Source: Afipia sp. (GTDB taxonomy: Bacteria; Pseudomonadota; Alphaproteobacteria; Rhizobiales; Xanthobacteraceae). Taken from it: a stretch of 64,000 nt of DNA. A program made the position numbers and the translations under genes. Below, piece by piece: positions 16,725-25,421 of the stretch. The DNA lies in contig JANINQ010000008.1 in NCBI GenBank assembly GCA_024508675.1, positions 1 through 64,000 of the forward strand, written 5' to 3'. The notes beneath the pieces are model-generated. The model saw nothing but the letters and a program-made list of their open reading frames with translations, was not told the origin of the DNA and did no database searches. Every line of letters starts with the position of its first letter. The first letter of the stretch is position 1.

Positions 16725-17626
16725 TGCGTTTTGACATTCGCTTGGCGGCCGTCGCAGCGATGATCGTCAGTTTGCTCGGGGCGTCTGCTTTTGCGCAGAC
16801 CACGTCGCCGGAGACTGCTGCACAGCAGAAGGGACTTGCGACCAAGGCGATCGAAGCCGCGAAGGGTGCGGCCACCGCGGCGGGCGACATTCTCACCCGT
16901 GTGCCGTGCCTTCCGGCCAAGGGTCTGAAGGACATTCCCGGGTCGCTGCCACGGGTGGCGCGGCGAATTGCAGCGGATGAGCCGGTGACCATCGTGGCTT
17001 TCGGATCGTCCACTACTGTCGGGTTCGGCACATCATCGCCGGCCTATACCTATCCGAACCGGCTGGCCGATCAGCTCCGCCGGAAATTTCCCACATCCGA
17101 TATCACCATCATCAATCGCGGCATGGGCGGACAGGATGCGCCCGAGATGATGAGGCGGTTCGACGCAGCGGTACTCGATGCAGATCCGGATCTCGTGATC
17201 TGGCAACTCGGCACCAATACTGTGGTCAAGGGCAATGCCAGCGATGTTGCCGCAACCGCTGCGCTGCTCGAAGACGGGATCGCGCGCCTTCAGGCAAAAG
17301 GGATCGATGTGGTGCTGATCGATCCGCAATACGTTCCGGCGGTGGCTGAGAAAACCGAGAACGCAAGCCGGATGGTGAAGCTGCTCGGCGATGTCGCCAA
17401 GCTCAAGAACGTCTCGATTTTTCCGCGTTTCGAAGTGATGCGGCAATGGCACGAGGACGAGAAACTTCCGTTCGACAAGTTCGTGATCGGTGACGGACTG
17501 CACATGAATGACTGGGGCTATGCCTGTTTCGCGCAGTTGCTCGGCGATACCATCATCAAGTCGGTCGGACAGGTGAAGGCCGGGGTCAACATCCCCAGCA
17601 ACATCATGACCTATCGGCCGATGTGA
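16724..17626 (+). CDS. Secreted SGNH/GDSL hydrolase family protein
   Basis: 300 residues with a signal peptide (about 1-24, AFA). The catalytic set is intact: Ser in FGSS (93-96), the Gly of NRGMGGQ (131-137), Asn165 in IWQLGTN, and Asp257/His260 in GDGLHMND. Between signal and domain lies an Ala/Lys-rich linker of about 40 residues. It shares order and several motifs with the preceding protein (PDLVIWQ, PRFEVMRQW versus DRFSIMRHW), so the pair arose by duplication. In cell-surface polymer modification, SGNH proteins complete the acyl transfer begun by a membrane acyltransferase; next to an OpgC-type gene that role, or deacylation, is likely here. Confidence 0.85.
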   Translation: MRFDIRLAAVAAMIVSLLGASAFAQTTSPETAAQQKGLATKAIEAAKGAATAAGDILTRVPCLPAKGLKDIPGSLPRVARRIAADEPVTIVAFGSSTTVGFGTSSPAYTYPNRLADQLRRKFPTSDITIINRGMGGQDAPEMMRRFDAAVLDADPDLVIWQLGTNTVVKGNASDVAATAALLEDGIARLQAKGIDVVLIDPQYVPAVAEKTENASRMVKLLGDVAKLKNVSIFPRFEVMRQWHEDEKLPFDKFVIGDGLHMNDWGYACFAQLLGDTIIKSVGQVKAGVNIPSNIMTYRPM

Positions 17627-17630
17627 GCTG

Positions 17631-18470
17631 TTACAGCGTCAGCGTGCCTTCGATGCAGGTCGTGGTCTCTCCGCCGATCCAGATGTCATCGCCCTGACGA
17701 TCGACATGCACGCGGCCCTCGCGTCCAAGCACCGTGCCCTGGCTTGCGATGTAGGTATCGGGTGCGAGTCCGGCGCCGATTAGCCACTGGGCCAGACCTG
17801 CGTTCAGGCTGCCTGTGACAGGATCTTCATTGGCGCGGTCGCATATGAATGAGCGGACTTCGAAGGACGCATCCTTGCCGTCTCGCGCCGCATCCCAGGG
17901 GGCGACCACGCCGAGTTTCAGATCGCCAAGCGCAGGATAATCCGGTTTCAGGGCCAGCACGTCCGCGCGCGAGCCGAGCATCACCGCGACCCAGCCGGGT
18001 CCGTTGTCGATCCACTGCGATGCCTTCACAGCTTCATGCGAAATCCGCAGCCCTTGGACAATCTGGTCCAGCACGTTGCTCTCAACGGGGCCGGTGCGGC
18101 GCAGAGGAGGAGCGGCAAAGGCGAGCCTGTTTCCGTCACGCTTGATCCTGACAAGTCCGACGGCGCATTCCTGCACGATATGGGCCTGTTTGGCCTTGTT
18201 GCCGGTGCTGAGCCAGACATGGCAACTGCCCAGCGTCGGATGACCGGCAAACGGCAGTTCGCCCGACGGAGTGAAGATGCGCAGCCGGTAGTCCGCCTCG
18301 GGCGACGTCGGCTTGAGGAGGAACGTCGTCTCGCTGAGGTTCGTCCAGCTCGCGAGCGCAGCCATCGTGTCGTCGGACAGTCCGTCCGCGCCGATGACCA
18401 CGGCAAGCGGATTACCCTTCAGCCGCTTGCTTGTGAATACATCGACCTGCTGGAATGCAAATGTCGGCAT
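17631..18470 (-). CDS. PhzF family isomerase/epimerase-like protein
   Basis: 279 residues, two-domain PhzF/diaminopimelate-epimerase fold. The catalytic glutamate lies in NLSETTF (about 44-50) and the GELPFAGHPTLGS stretch follows; the C-terminal half has the matching DPVTGSLNAGLAQWL. PhzF of phenazine producers isomerises a dihydro-hydroxyanthranilate, but most homologues, like this one without other phenazine genes, have unknown substrates. It starts 9 bases after the metZ stop on the same strand, so it is probably read from the same riboswitch-controlled transcript. Confidence 0.88.
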   Translation of the reverse strand: MPTFAFQQVDVFTSKRLKGNPLAVVIGADGLSDDTMAALASWTNLSETTFLLKPTSPEADYRLRIFTPSGELPFAGHPTLGSCHVWLSTGNKAKQAHIVQECAVGLVRIKRDGNRLAFAAPPLRRTGPVESNVLDQIVQGLRISHEAVKASQWIDNGPGWVAVMLGSRADVLALKPDYPALGDLKLGVVAPWDAARDGKDASFEVRSFICDRANEDPVTGSLNAGLAQWLIGAGLAPDTYIASQGTVLGREGRVHVDRQGDDIWIGGETTTCIEGTLTL

Positions 18471-18479
18471 CTCGCCTCC

Positions 18480-19697
18480 TTATGCTTTTTCCAGCGCGGC
18501 GTTCAGATCCTCGATCAGATCGTCCTTGTGCTCCAGTCCTGCCGAGAAGCGGATGAAGCCTTCGCTGATGCCAAGTTCGGCACGTGCTTCCGGCGTCAGG
18601 CGCTGGTGCGTCGTGGTTGCCGGATGGGTGACGATGCTCTTGGAGTCGCCGAGGTTGTTGGAAATCCGCGCCAGCTTCAGTGCGTTGAGCGTGCGGAACG
18701 CTGCGGCCTTGCCGCCCTTGACCTCGAAGCCGATCAGCGTCGAGCCCGCGCGCATCTGCTTCTTCACGATGTCCGCCTGCGGATGATCGGCGCGTCCCGG
18801 ATAGACCAGCCGCGAAATCTTTGGATGTGTTGCCAGCGCGTCAGCAATCGCGGCTGCGCTTTCGGTCTGCGCCTTGACGCGAATGCTCAGCGTCTCAAGA
18901 CCCTTGAGCAGCACCCAGGCATTGAAAGGCGACATCGCAGGTCCGGTCTGGCGCAGGAATGTGTGGATGTGCTCCTGAATAAAGGCGTCCGACGACAGGA
19001 TGATGCCTCCCAGACAGCGGCCCTGACCGTCGATATGTTTGGTCGCCGAATAAACGACGACGTCGGCGCCGAGCGCGAGCGGGCTCTGCCAGATCGGCGT
19101 CGCGAACACGTTGTCCACGATCAGCCGCGCGCCGACGCTGTGCGCGATGTCCGCGACTGCGGCGATGTCCACTACATCGAGCGTTGGATTGGTCGGGCTT
19201 TCAAGGAAGCATGATTTGGTGTTCGGCCGCACGGCCTTCTTCCACTGGTCGAGATCGTGGCCATCGACCAGCGTGGACTCGATGCCGTAACGCGGTAGCA
19301 GATCTTCCACGACATAACGGCAGGAGCCGAACAGCGCCTTTGCTGCTACCACATGATCGCCGGCCTTGAGCGGAGCGAGAATAGCCGTGGTGACCGCGGC
19401 CATGCCGGTGGCGGTGGCGCGCGCAGCTTCCGCACCTTCGAGTTCGATCATGCGCTGTTCGAACATCGCAACCGTCGGATTCGAAAACCGCGAATACAGA
19501 AAACCGGGATCGGCGCCGGTGAAGCGTGCTTCGCACTGCTCGGCGGTGTCGTAGACAAAACCCTGCGTCAGGAACAATGCTTCCGAAGTCTCGCCATACT
19601 GCGAGCGCAGCGTGCCGGAATGCACGAGGCGGGTTTCGGGGCGGTAATTGCGGGTCTGGGACAGCGGCTTCGCTGCGGGTGTCTTGGTCTCGGACAT
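18480..19697 (-). CDS. metZ: O-succinylhomoserine sulfhydrylase
   Basis: 405 residues from the ATG at 19697 (MSETKTPAAKP); the frame stays open upstream but runs into the riboswitch terminator, so the longer version is not real. It is a Cys/Met metabolism PLP enzyme with YSRFSNPT, the ATGMAAVTTA loop, DNVFATP and the PLP lysine in VVYSATKHIDGQGRCLGG. MetZ makes homocysteine from O-succinylhomoserine and sulfide. The identity is backed by the SAM-II riboswitch in its leader. The ribosome-binding ggag lies in the 3' arm of a small ccatcg/cgatgg hairpin between terminator and start. Confidence 0.94.
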   Translation of the reverse strand: MSETKTPAAKPLSQTRNYRPETRLVHSGTLRSQYGETSEALFLTQGFVYDTAEQCEARFTGADPGFLYSRFSNPTVAMFEQRMIELEGAEAARATATGMAAVTTAILAPLKAGDHVVAAKALFGSCRYVVEDLLPRYGIESTLVDGHDLDQWKKAVRPNTKSCFLESPTNPTLDVVDIAAVADIAHSVGARLIVDNVFATPIWQSPLALGADVVVYSATKHIDGQGRCLGGIILSSDAFIQEHIHTFLRQTGPAMSPFNAWVLLKGLETLSIRVKAQTESAAAIADALATHPKISRLVYPGRADHPQADIVKKQMRAGSTLIGFEVKGGKAAAFRTLNALKLARISNNLGDSKSIVTHPATTTHQRLTPEARAELGISEGFIRFSAGLEHKDDLIEDLNAALEKA

Positions 19698-19731
19698 GTG
19701 CACTCCATCGTGACCACCTCGCGATGGGCAC

Positions 19732-19767
19732 AAAAAAACCGGCCTGGAAAATCTTTCCACAAGCCGG
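19732..19767 (-). terminator. Riboswitch-controlled rho-independent terminator before metZ
   Basis: Read on the minus strand: ccggc pairs with gccgg and, inside, tggaaa pairs with tttcca around a three-base loop, then a run of seven T. The upstream strand of the stem (ccggct) can instead pair with the ggccgggg just after the aptamer, giving the alternative antiterminator fold expected of a transcriptional riboswitch. Confidence 0.88.
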
Positions 19768-19785
19768 GATCACACTGTCCCCGGC

Positions 19786-19841
19786 CTGTTTAGCGAGTTA
19801 TTTAACGTGGCTGCAAGCCGGCCGGCTCAAATGACCACGGG
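19786..19841 (-). ncRNA. SAM-II (SAM-alpha) riboswitch aptamer of metZ
   Basis: Read on the minus strand, the leader contains GTGGTCATTTGAGCCGG, then CTTGCAGCCACGTTAAA, then CGCTAAA. These are the conserved elements of the SAM-II class: P1 forms from GTGG and CCAC, and the GCTAAA end forms the pseudoknot that encloses S-adenosylmethionine. The class is known from alphaproteobacterial methionine genes. Binding of SAM is expected to favour the terminator at 19732-19767 and shut off metZ. Confidence 0.92.
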
Positions 19842-19851
19842 ATAAGTCCTA

Positions 19852-19881
19852 GGCCTACTCCTGCATGGTCTTTCCGTCAAG
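19852..19881 (-). promoter_or_regulatory. Candidate promoter for the riboswitch-metZ transcript
   Basis: On the minus strand a CTTGAC -35 box (19881-19876) lies 17 bases before a weak -10 (taggcc, 19857-19852). This would start the RNA only a few bases before the aptamer. The -10 is poor, so only the -35 is well supported. Confidence 0.4.
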
Positions 19882-19904
19882 CACCCCATCGGATAACCGA
19901 TAAA

Positions 19905-21053
19905 ATGCTTATTTTGCTGGATCAGCCGGTAGCCGAGGACGAACCTGTGCCCTTCACCCTGCCTCCCGACGCGACAGGAATTTTGCCGGACCGCATGATC
20001 GCGGCGATGGCCGATGCCGGCCTGATCCTGCCGGAATATCCGTTTGTCGAAAGCCAGATCCAACCGGCCAGCCTCGATTTGCGTCTGGGTGGCATCGCCT
20101 ATCGTGTGCGTGCGAGTTTCCTGCCAGGGCCGGACATCACCGTTGCCGAGCGTATTGACGAACTCAAGCTGCATGAGATCGACCTGTCGGATGGTGCGGT
20201 GCTCGAAACCAACTGCGTCTACATCGTGCCGTTACTGGAAAGCCTTGCGCTACCGCCGAACATTCAGGCTGCGGCAAACCCGAAAAGCTCCACCGGCCGC
20301 CTCGACGTGTTCACGCGCGTGATTGCCGACGGCACGCGCCGCTTCGACATGATCGCGCCGGGGTATCACGGCCCGCTCTATGCCGAGATCAGCCCGAAGA
20401 CATTTCCAGTGTTGCTGCGCGAAGGCTCGCGCCTTTCACAGATTCGTTTTCGCACCGGCCATCCGTTGCTCGACGGTGACGAACTGGAAGCACTGCATGC
20501 CGCCGAGCGTTTGGTCGACAGCGATGATGCCGATCTGAGCGGCGGCGTTGCGGTGAGCGTCGATCTGTCCGGCGAAGGCTCCGATGGGTTCGTCGGCTAT
20601 CGCGCCAAGCGCCACACCGGCGTGGTCGATGTCGATCGCCGCGCGGGTTATGTCGTGAACGAGTTCTGGGAGCCGATCCGCGCGCGCGCGGACCGCAGCC
20701 TGATCCTAGATCCCGGTGAGTTCTATATTCTCGCCTCCAAGGAAGCGGTGCAGGTGCCGCCGGATTTCGCCGCGGAGATGGTGCCGTTCGATCCGCTGGT
20801 CGGCGAATTCCGCGTGCATTATGCGGGCTTCTTCGATCCGGGTTTTGGCTATGCGGGTGCGGGCGGGCAGGGCTCGCGCGCCGTGCTGGAAGTGCGCTCG
20901 CGCGAAGTGCCGTTCATTCTCGAACATGGCCAGATCGTCGGGCGGCTGGTTTACGAGAGAATGCTCTCGCGCCCCGATGCGCTCTATGGCCAGCGCATCG
21001 CTTCAAACTATCAGGGGCAGGGCCTGAAGCTGTCGAAGCACTTCCGCGTCTGA
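19905..21053 (+). CDS. dcd: dCTP deaminase, long two-domain form
   Basis: 382 residues, about twice the usual 190 of dCTP deaminase. The first domain has the PASLDLRLG start motif, the NPKSSTGRLDVFTRVI substrate loop and a catalytic-type Glu in PLYAEISPK. The second half repeats the trimeric dUTPase-like beta fold, with FDPGFGYAG and VLEVRSREVP. The enzyme deaminates dCTP to dUTP for thymidylate synthesis. The doubled form is usual in this order and presumably replaces a trimer of single domains with a pseudo-symmetric assembly. The start has no good ribosome-binding site; a GTG about 14 codons in is possible. It is divergent from metZ. Confidence 0.9.
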   Translation: MLILLDQPVAEDEPVPFTLPPDATGILPDRMIAAMADAGLILPEYPFVESQIQPASLDLRLGGIAYRVRASFLPGPDITVAERIDELKLHEIDLSDGAVLETNCVYIVPLLESLALPPNIQAAANPKSSTGRLDVFTRVIADGTRRFDMIAPGYHGPLYAEISPKTFPVLLREGSRLSQIRFRTGHPLLDGDELEALHAAERLVDSDDADLSGGVAVSVDLSGEGSDGFVGYRAKRHTGVVDVDRRAGYVVNEFWEPIRARADRSLILDPGEFYILASKEAVQVPPDFAAEMVPFDPLVGEFRVHYAGFFDPGFGYAGAGGQGSRAVLEVRSREVPFILEHGQIVGRLVYERMLSRPDALYGQRIASNYQGQGLKLSKHFRV

Positions 21054-21062
21054 CGTATCGCG

Positions 21063-21956
21063 TCAGGTGTTCTGCGCCAGCCAGTCCAGAAACGCTGCAA
21101 GCTGCGGATTGCTGGCCTGCGCTTTCGGATAAACCAGATAGAATGAATTGCGTGTCTGGCGCACGTGCTTGAATGGCTGCACGAGGCGGCCCTGCGCGAG
21201 TTCATCGGCCACCAGCGCCTCGATCCCCATCGCCACGCCGATATCATCCAGCGCAGCCTGAAATGCGATGGTCTGGTTTTCGAATGTGATACCGCGCGTG
21301 CTGTCGACACCCTTTGCTCCGGCTTCCTCCAGCCAGCGTGGCCAGTCCTCCGGGCGTGAGGTCGCGTGGATGAGCTGATGATGAGCGAGGTCGCGCGGAT
21401 GCTTCAGCGGTACGCGCCCCTTCAGCCGCGCCGGACTGCAGATCGGAAACACCGTGATCGGGCATAGCTTCACCGATGCGAGGCCCGGCCCAAGACCCTG
21501 CCAACGCCCGTTGCCGACCATCACCGCGGCGTCGAAGGGATCGCGGCTGAAATCCACGCTGTCGAGCGAGGTTGTGAGTTGGATGTCGATCTCGGGATGC
21601 TGGTCGTGAAAGCTGCGCCAGCGTGGGATCAGCCAGCGGATCGCAAAGCTCGGATAGGCGCAGATCGCGAGCGGCCTGCGGCGTCCCGGCGTTCGTGCCT
21701 TCTCTGTCGCGGTTGAGATTTTCTCCAGCGCGCTCTGAATCTCCTGCATGTAGGCATGCCCTGCGGCAGTCAGCTCCACGGTCCGGTTGGCGCGCCTGAA
21801 TAGCGGCGTGCCCAAATGGCTTTCGAGGTTCTGAATCTGCCGGCTCACGGCGCCGGGCGTGACTCCGAGTTCATCCGCCGCGTGCAGAAAACTCATCCGG
21901 CGCGCGGCGGCTTCAAACACCGGCAGGCTGGAAAGCGGCGGAAGTCGCCGGGCCAT
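21063..21956 (-). CDS. LysR family transcriptional regulator (GcvA-like)
   Basis: 297 residues from the ATG at 21956 (MARRLPPLSSLPVFEAAARR), typical of the GcvA-like subgroup; the upstream open frame is not conserved-looking. The N-terminal winged helix-turn-helix spans about 7-65 (HAADELGVTPGAVSRQIQNLE) and an effector-binding domain follows. It is divergent from the acyl-CoA dehydrogenase gene, with a TTGA-N7-TCAA dyad between them, so that gene and itself are the likely targets. Confidence 0.9.
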   Translation of the reverse strand: MARRLPPLSSLPVFEAAARRMSFLHAADELGVTPGAVSRQIQNLESHLGTPLFRRANRTVELTAAGHAYMQEIQSALEKISTATEKARTPGRRRPLAICAYPSFAIRWLIPRWRSFHDQHPEIDIQLTTSLDSVDFSRDPFDAAVMVGNGRWQGLGPGLASVKLCPITVFPICSPARLKGRVPLKHPRDLAHHQLIHATSRPEDWPRWLEEAGAKGVDSTRGITFENQTIAFQAALDDIGVAMGIEALVADELAQGRLVQPFKHVRQTRNSFYLVYPKAQASNPQLAAFLDWLAQNT

Positions 21957-21968
21957 GGAAAGCTCCAA

Positions 21969-21983
21969 TTGAGAAATTATCAA
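21969..21983. promoter_or_regulatory. Candidate LysR-type operator (T-N11-A dyad)
   Basis: The sequence ttgagaaattatcaa is an inverted repeat TTGA-N7-TCAA, the form LysR-type regulators bind. It lies in the 152-base region between the divergent LysR and acyl-CoA dehydrogenase genes, just upstream of the regulator start. Its use is inferred from position and shape. Confidence 0.45.
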
Positions 21984-22108
21984 CTGAAGCCTACCGAAAT
22001 CTCGTTTGCCACGCCACCGAAAAGCTCTCACCTTGATGACGGAACGGGCATGGTGAACTGGCCATGCACCCACGCATAAAAATCAGGAAACGCCCGGAGG
22101 GATTGCCC

Positions 22109-23872
22109 ATGAACATGCCGCTCAAGCCGAGCGCCGCTCAGCTCATTGCACCGGATACGACGGGGCAGAATTTCTATCGCAACGATCAGGCGCTGGCCGA
22201 TCTGTTGCAGATTCATCTGCCGGGCGCATTGTTTCGCCACATCGAGCCGCATCTCGACCGGCTTGGCGCACTGGCGGGCGGTCATCTTGATGAGTGCGCG
22301 CGTCTTGCCGACAAGCACGGGCCGGTGCTGCATCAGCGTGACCGCTTCGGCAATGACAAACAATGGATTGAGTATCATCCGGCCTATCGCGAACTTGAGC
22401 GTGCGGCTTACGGCGAGTTTGGCATTCATGCGATGTCGCATCGCAAGGGTATTCTCGGCTGGGCCGATACTTATCCCGCGGTTGCCAAGCATGCCTTCAC
22501 ATTCCTGTTCAATCAGGCCGAGTTCGGCATGGGCTGCCCGATCAATGTCACCGACGGCGCGGCGCGGTTGCTGTCGCGCTTTGGCGATGATGCGCTCAAG
22601 GCAAAATATCTCGACGGCCTGACGCAGACGGACATGGCGAAGCTGACCCAGGGCGGCCAGTTCATGACCGAGAAGGAGGGCGGCTCCGACGTCGGCAAGC
22701 TGACAACCACCGCCGTGCAGGAAGGCGATCACTGGCGGCTCACTGGCGAGAAGTGGTTCTGCTCGAACGCCGACGCCAAAATGGTGATGTTGCTGGCGCG
22801 GCCGGAAGGTGCAGTCGGCGGGACGCAGGGCGTCGGCCTGTTTTTGATGCCGCGCGAACTCGATGATGGCTCACCGAACCATTACCGCATCGTTCGCCTC
22901 AAGGACAAACTCGGCACGCGCTCGATGGCATCCGGCGAGATCAAGCTGGAGGGCGCGATTGCCTATGCCGTAGGCCGTCTCGATCGCGGCTTCGTGCAGA
23001 TGGCCGAAATGGTCAACTGGTCGCGGCTGTCCAACGGCGTGAAGTCCGCAGCCCTGATGCGCCGCGCGCATCATGACGCGAACACGGTTGCCAACAACCG
23101 CGTCGTGTTCGGCCGCCGCATTGTCGATATGCCGCTGGCGCGCCGGCAGTTGATGAAGATCATGCTCGCGACCGAACAGGCGGTGTCGATGAGTTTCATG
23201 ACCGCCGATGCGCTGGACCGCGCCGAGGCCGGCAGCCAGGACGCCGCGGCACTGCTGCGCGTGCTGACGCCCGTGCTGAAGTATCGCGCCACGCGCGATG
23301 CGCGGAAGGTCTGCGGCGAGGCAATGGAGATGCGCGGCGGCATCGGTTACATCGAGGAATTCGCCACGCCGCGGCTGCTGCGCGACGCGCATCTCGGCTC
23401 GATCTGGGAAGGCACCGGCAATATCGTGGCCATCGATACGCTCAAGCGTGCGGTCGGCCGTCATGGCGCCGAAGCCGCGCTCGGCGCCGATCTGCATGCA
23501 CGGATCGATGACATGCCGGGTGTTCCGCAGGGCTGGCGCGACCGGCTGCATGGTTTCACCGACAGGGCCATCGGCTTCGCGCGCAAGGTCGCAGGCCGCT
23601 CCGAGAATGAAGCCGAAGCCCGGCGTGCGACCAGCACGCTCTACCATGTCGCCAGCGCTGTGACCTTCGCCTGGGAGAGCAGCCGGATTCACGCCATGCG
23701 CGGCGATGCCCGACGACTACTGCTCTCCAAGCTCATAGTCGATCACCGCCTGACCGCGCAGGACCCGTTCGCGGCCCTGCCGAGTGCGGGTGACGGCGTG
23801 ATTGCCGAACGGCTGCTCGGTGACAGGGCGCTGTCGATGGCGGATGCTGCTGGAATGCTCGGCACAGCCTGA
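22109..23872 (+). CDS. Acyl-CoA dehydrogenase family protein (AidB-like clade)
   Basis: 587 residues from the ATG at 22109, which has cggagg at good spacing. It shows a long N-terminal extension (about 180 residues) before the flavin domain, FMTEKEGGSDVGKL for substrate and FAD contact, WRLTGEKWFCSNADA, and GIGYIEEFATPRLLRDAHLGSIWEGTGNI, all found in the AidB-type branch of the acyl-CoA dehydrogenases. AidB itself is an alkylation-response flavoprotein; other members oxidise branched acyl-CoAs. The substrate here is unknown. The divergent LysR gene is the probable regulator. Confidence 0.85.
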   Translation: MNMPLKPSAAQLIAPDTTGQNFYRNDQALADLLQIHLPGALFRHIEPHLDRLGALAGGHLDECARLADKHGPVLHQRDRFGNDKQWIEYHPAYRELERAAYGEFGIHAMSHRKGILGWADTYPAVAKHAFTFLFNQAEFGMGCPINVTDGAARLLSRFGDDALKAKYLDGLTQTDMAKLTQGGQFMTEKEGGSDVGKLTTTAVQEGDHWRLTGEKWFCSNADAKMVMLLARPEGAVGGTQGVGLFLMPRELDDGSPNHYRIVRLKDKLGTRSMASGEIKLEGAIAYAVGRLDRGFVQMAEMVNWSRLSNGVKSAALMRRAHHDANTVANNRVVFGRRIVDMPLARRQLMKIMLATEQAVSMSFMTADALDRAEAGSQDAAALLRVLTPVLKYRATRDARKVCGEAMEMRGGIGYIEEFATPRLLRDAHLGSIWEGTGNIVAIDTLKRAVGRHGAEAALGADLHARIDDMPGVPQGWRDRLHGFTDRAIGFARKVAGRSENEAEARRATSTLYHVASAVTFAWESSRIHAMRGDARRLLLSKLIVDHRLTAQDPFAALPSAGDGVIAERLLGDRALSMADAAGMLGTA

Positions 23873-23987
23873 CATCCGGGCCGGTGACTGGGCGCCATGC
23901 GCGGAGCGCGCATCGCGGGTCGCCGGTTTGATGGTAAGGGTCGGCGGAGGCGGCTGATAAAAACGAGACCGCCACGCTGGGGAGTGT

Positions 23988-25415
23988 ATGTCCGAGCTTG
24001 GAGCTGCCGAAATTCCTGTGGTGCAGGCGGAGGAGAAACCGCCGTTGCCGCCTATCAGGAGCCCCCAGAGAAACCCGCTGCTTGATGGCCCGATTCTGAA
24101 GACGCTGCTGAAGCTGGCGGCGCCCAATGTCGTTGCGCTCACTGCCGGAACCTGCGTCGCGATTGCTGAAACCTCCTATATCGGCCGGCTCGGCGTGGAG
24201 CCGCTGGCGGCCATGGCGCTGGTGTTTCCCTTTGTCATCCTGATGATGACAATGTCCGGCGGTGCGATGGGTGGCGGCGTCGCCTCCGCAATCGCGCGTG
24301 CGCTCGGGGCTGACGATACGGAGCGCGCAGCGGCGCTCGCGGTCCATGCCCTGATGATCGGCATCTGTTTCGGCCTCACCTTCATGATAGGCATGCTGGT
24401 GTTCGGGCCGTATCTGTTCGCGGCGCTGGGCGGCAGCGGCCGCGTGCTGAGCGAAGCCATCGGCTATTCGCAGATTTTCTTCGGCGGCGCAGTGCTGCCA
24501 TGGATCATGAATACGCTGGCAGCGCTGCTGCGCGGCACTGGCAACATGAAGCTGCCGTCAGCGATCATCCTCAATTCGGCGTTCTTTCAGATCGTGTTCG
24601 GTGGCGTGCTGGGCCTTGGTCTTGGACCCATTCCGCAGTTCGGAATGCGCGGCGTTGCTGCCGGTACATTGATGGCGTTCTCCATCGGCGCGGGCATCAT
24701 GGCCTGGTATCTGCTGTCGGGGCGCAGCCGGGTGAAGCTCTCATTCAAAAACATCCGGTTTCAGCGCGCGATGTTCTACGACATCCTGCAGGTGGGCGCG
24801 ATTGCCTGCTTCTCACCGCTGCAGATCGTTCTCACCGTCACGATCTTTACGCATCTGCTGGCGAATTTCGGCACCGAAGTGCTGGCGGGCTACGGTATCG
24901 GCGCACGTCTGGAATTCATGCTGACATCGCTTGCTTTCGCGGTCGGCATCGCATCGGTGCCGATGATCGGAATGGCCATCGGCGCAGGACGTGTGGCGCG
25001 CGCGCGGCGGATCGCATGGACCACGGGCGGCGTCTCGTTCGCCGTCGTGGGCTTCTTCGGCAGCTTCTTTGCGATCTTTCCCGACATATGGGTGAATATC
25101 TTCACCGATAATGCTGCGGTGCGGGCCGCAAGCCGGGAATATCTGTCGATCGTAGGGCCGTTCCTGTCGTTCGTCGGGCTTGCGATTGCGGTCTATTTCT
25201 CCTCGCAGGGCGCTGCGCGTGTGCTGGGGCCAGTGCTGGCGCAGACCGCACGGCTGGTGTTCGTGATCATCGGTGGGTCGCTGCTGATGGCGCGGGGCGG
25301 GACCAGCACGCAGTTTTTCTGGCTGGCGGCGTCATCCATGATGCTGCTTGGCATTCTGGCCGCCGCCGCTGTGCGTCTGACCAACTGGGGGCCGCGCGAA
25401 GCAACTCCGGACTAG
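23988..25415 (+). CDS. MATE family efflux transporter
   Basis: 475 residues with about twelve transmembrane helices in two similar halves, after a hydrophilic N-terminus of about 35 residues. Family features include the first-helix start NVVALTAGTCVAIAETSYIGRLG and the second-half FSPLQIVLTVTIFTHLLANFG. MATE proteins export cationic drugs, dyes or metabolites in exchange for protons or sodium. It stands alone, 115 bases after the dehydrogenase, and converges on the EAL gene with 6 bases between stops. Confidence 0.88.
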   Translation: MSELGAAEIPVVQAEEKPPLPPIRSPQRNPLLDGPILKTLLKLAAPNVVALTAGTCVAIAETSYIGRLGVEPLAAMALVFPFVILMMTMSGGAMGGGVASAIARALGADDTERAAALAVHALMIGICFGLTFMIGMLVFGPYLFAALGGSGRVLSEAIGYSQIFFGGAVLPWIMNTLAALLRGTGNMKLPSAIILNSAFFQIVFGGVLGLGLGPIPQFGMRGVAAGTLMAFSIGAGIMAWYLLSGRSRVKLSFKNIRFQRAMFYDILQVGAIACFSPLQIVLTVTIFTHLLANFGTEVLAGYGIGARLEFMLTSLAFAVGIASVPMIGMAIGAGRVARARRIAWTTGGVSFAVVGFFGSFFAIFPDIWVNIFTDNAAVRAASREYLSIVGPFLSFVGLAIAVYFSSQGAARVLGPVLAQTARLVFVIIGGSLLMARGGTSTQFFWLAASSMMLLGILAAAAVRLTNWGPREATPD

Positions 25416-25421
25416 TCTATC

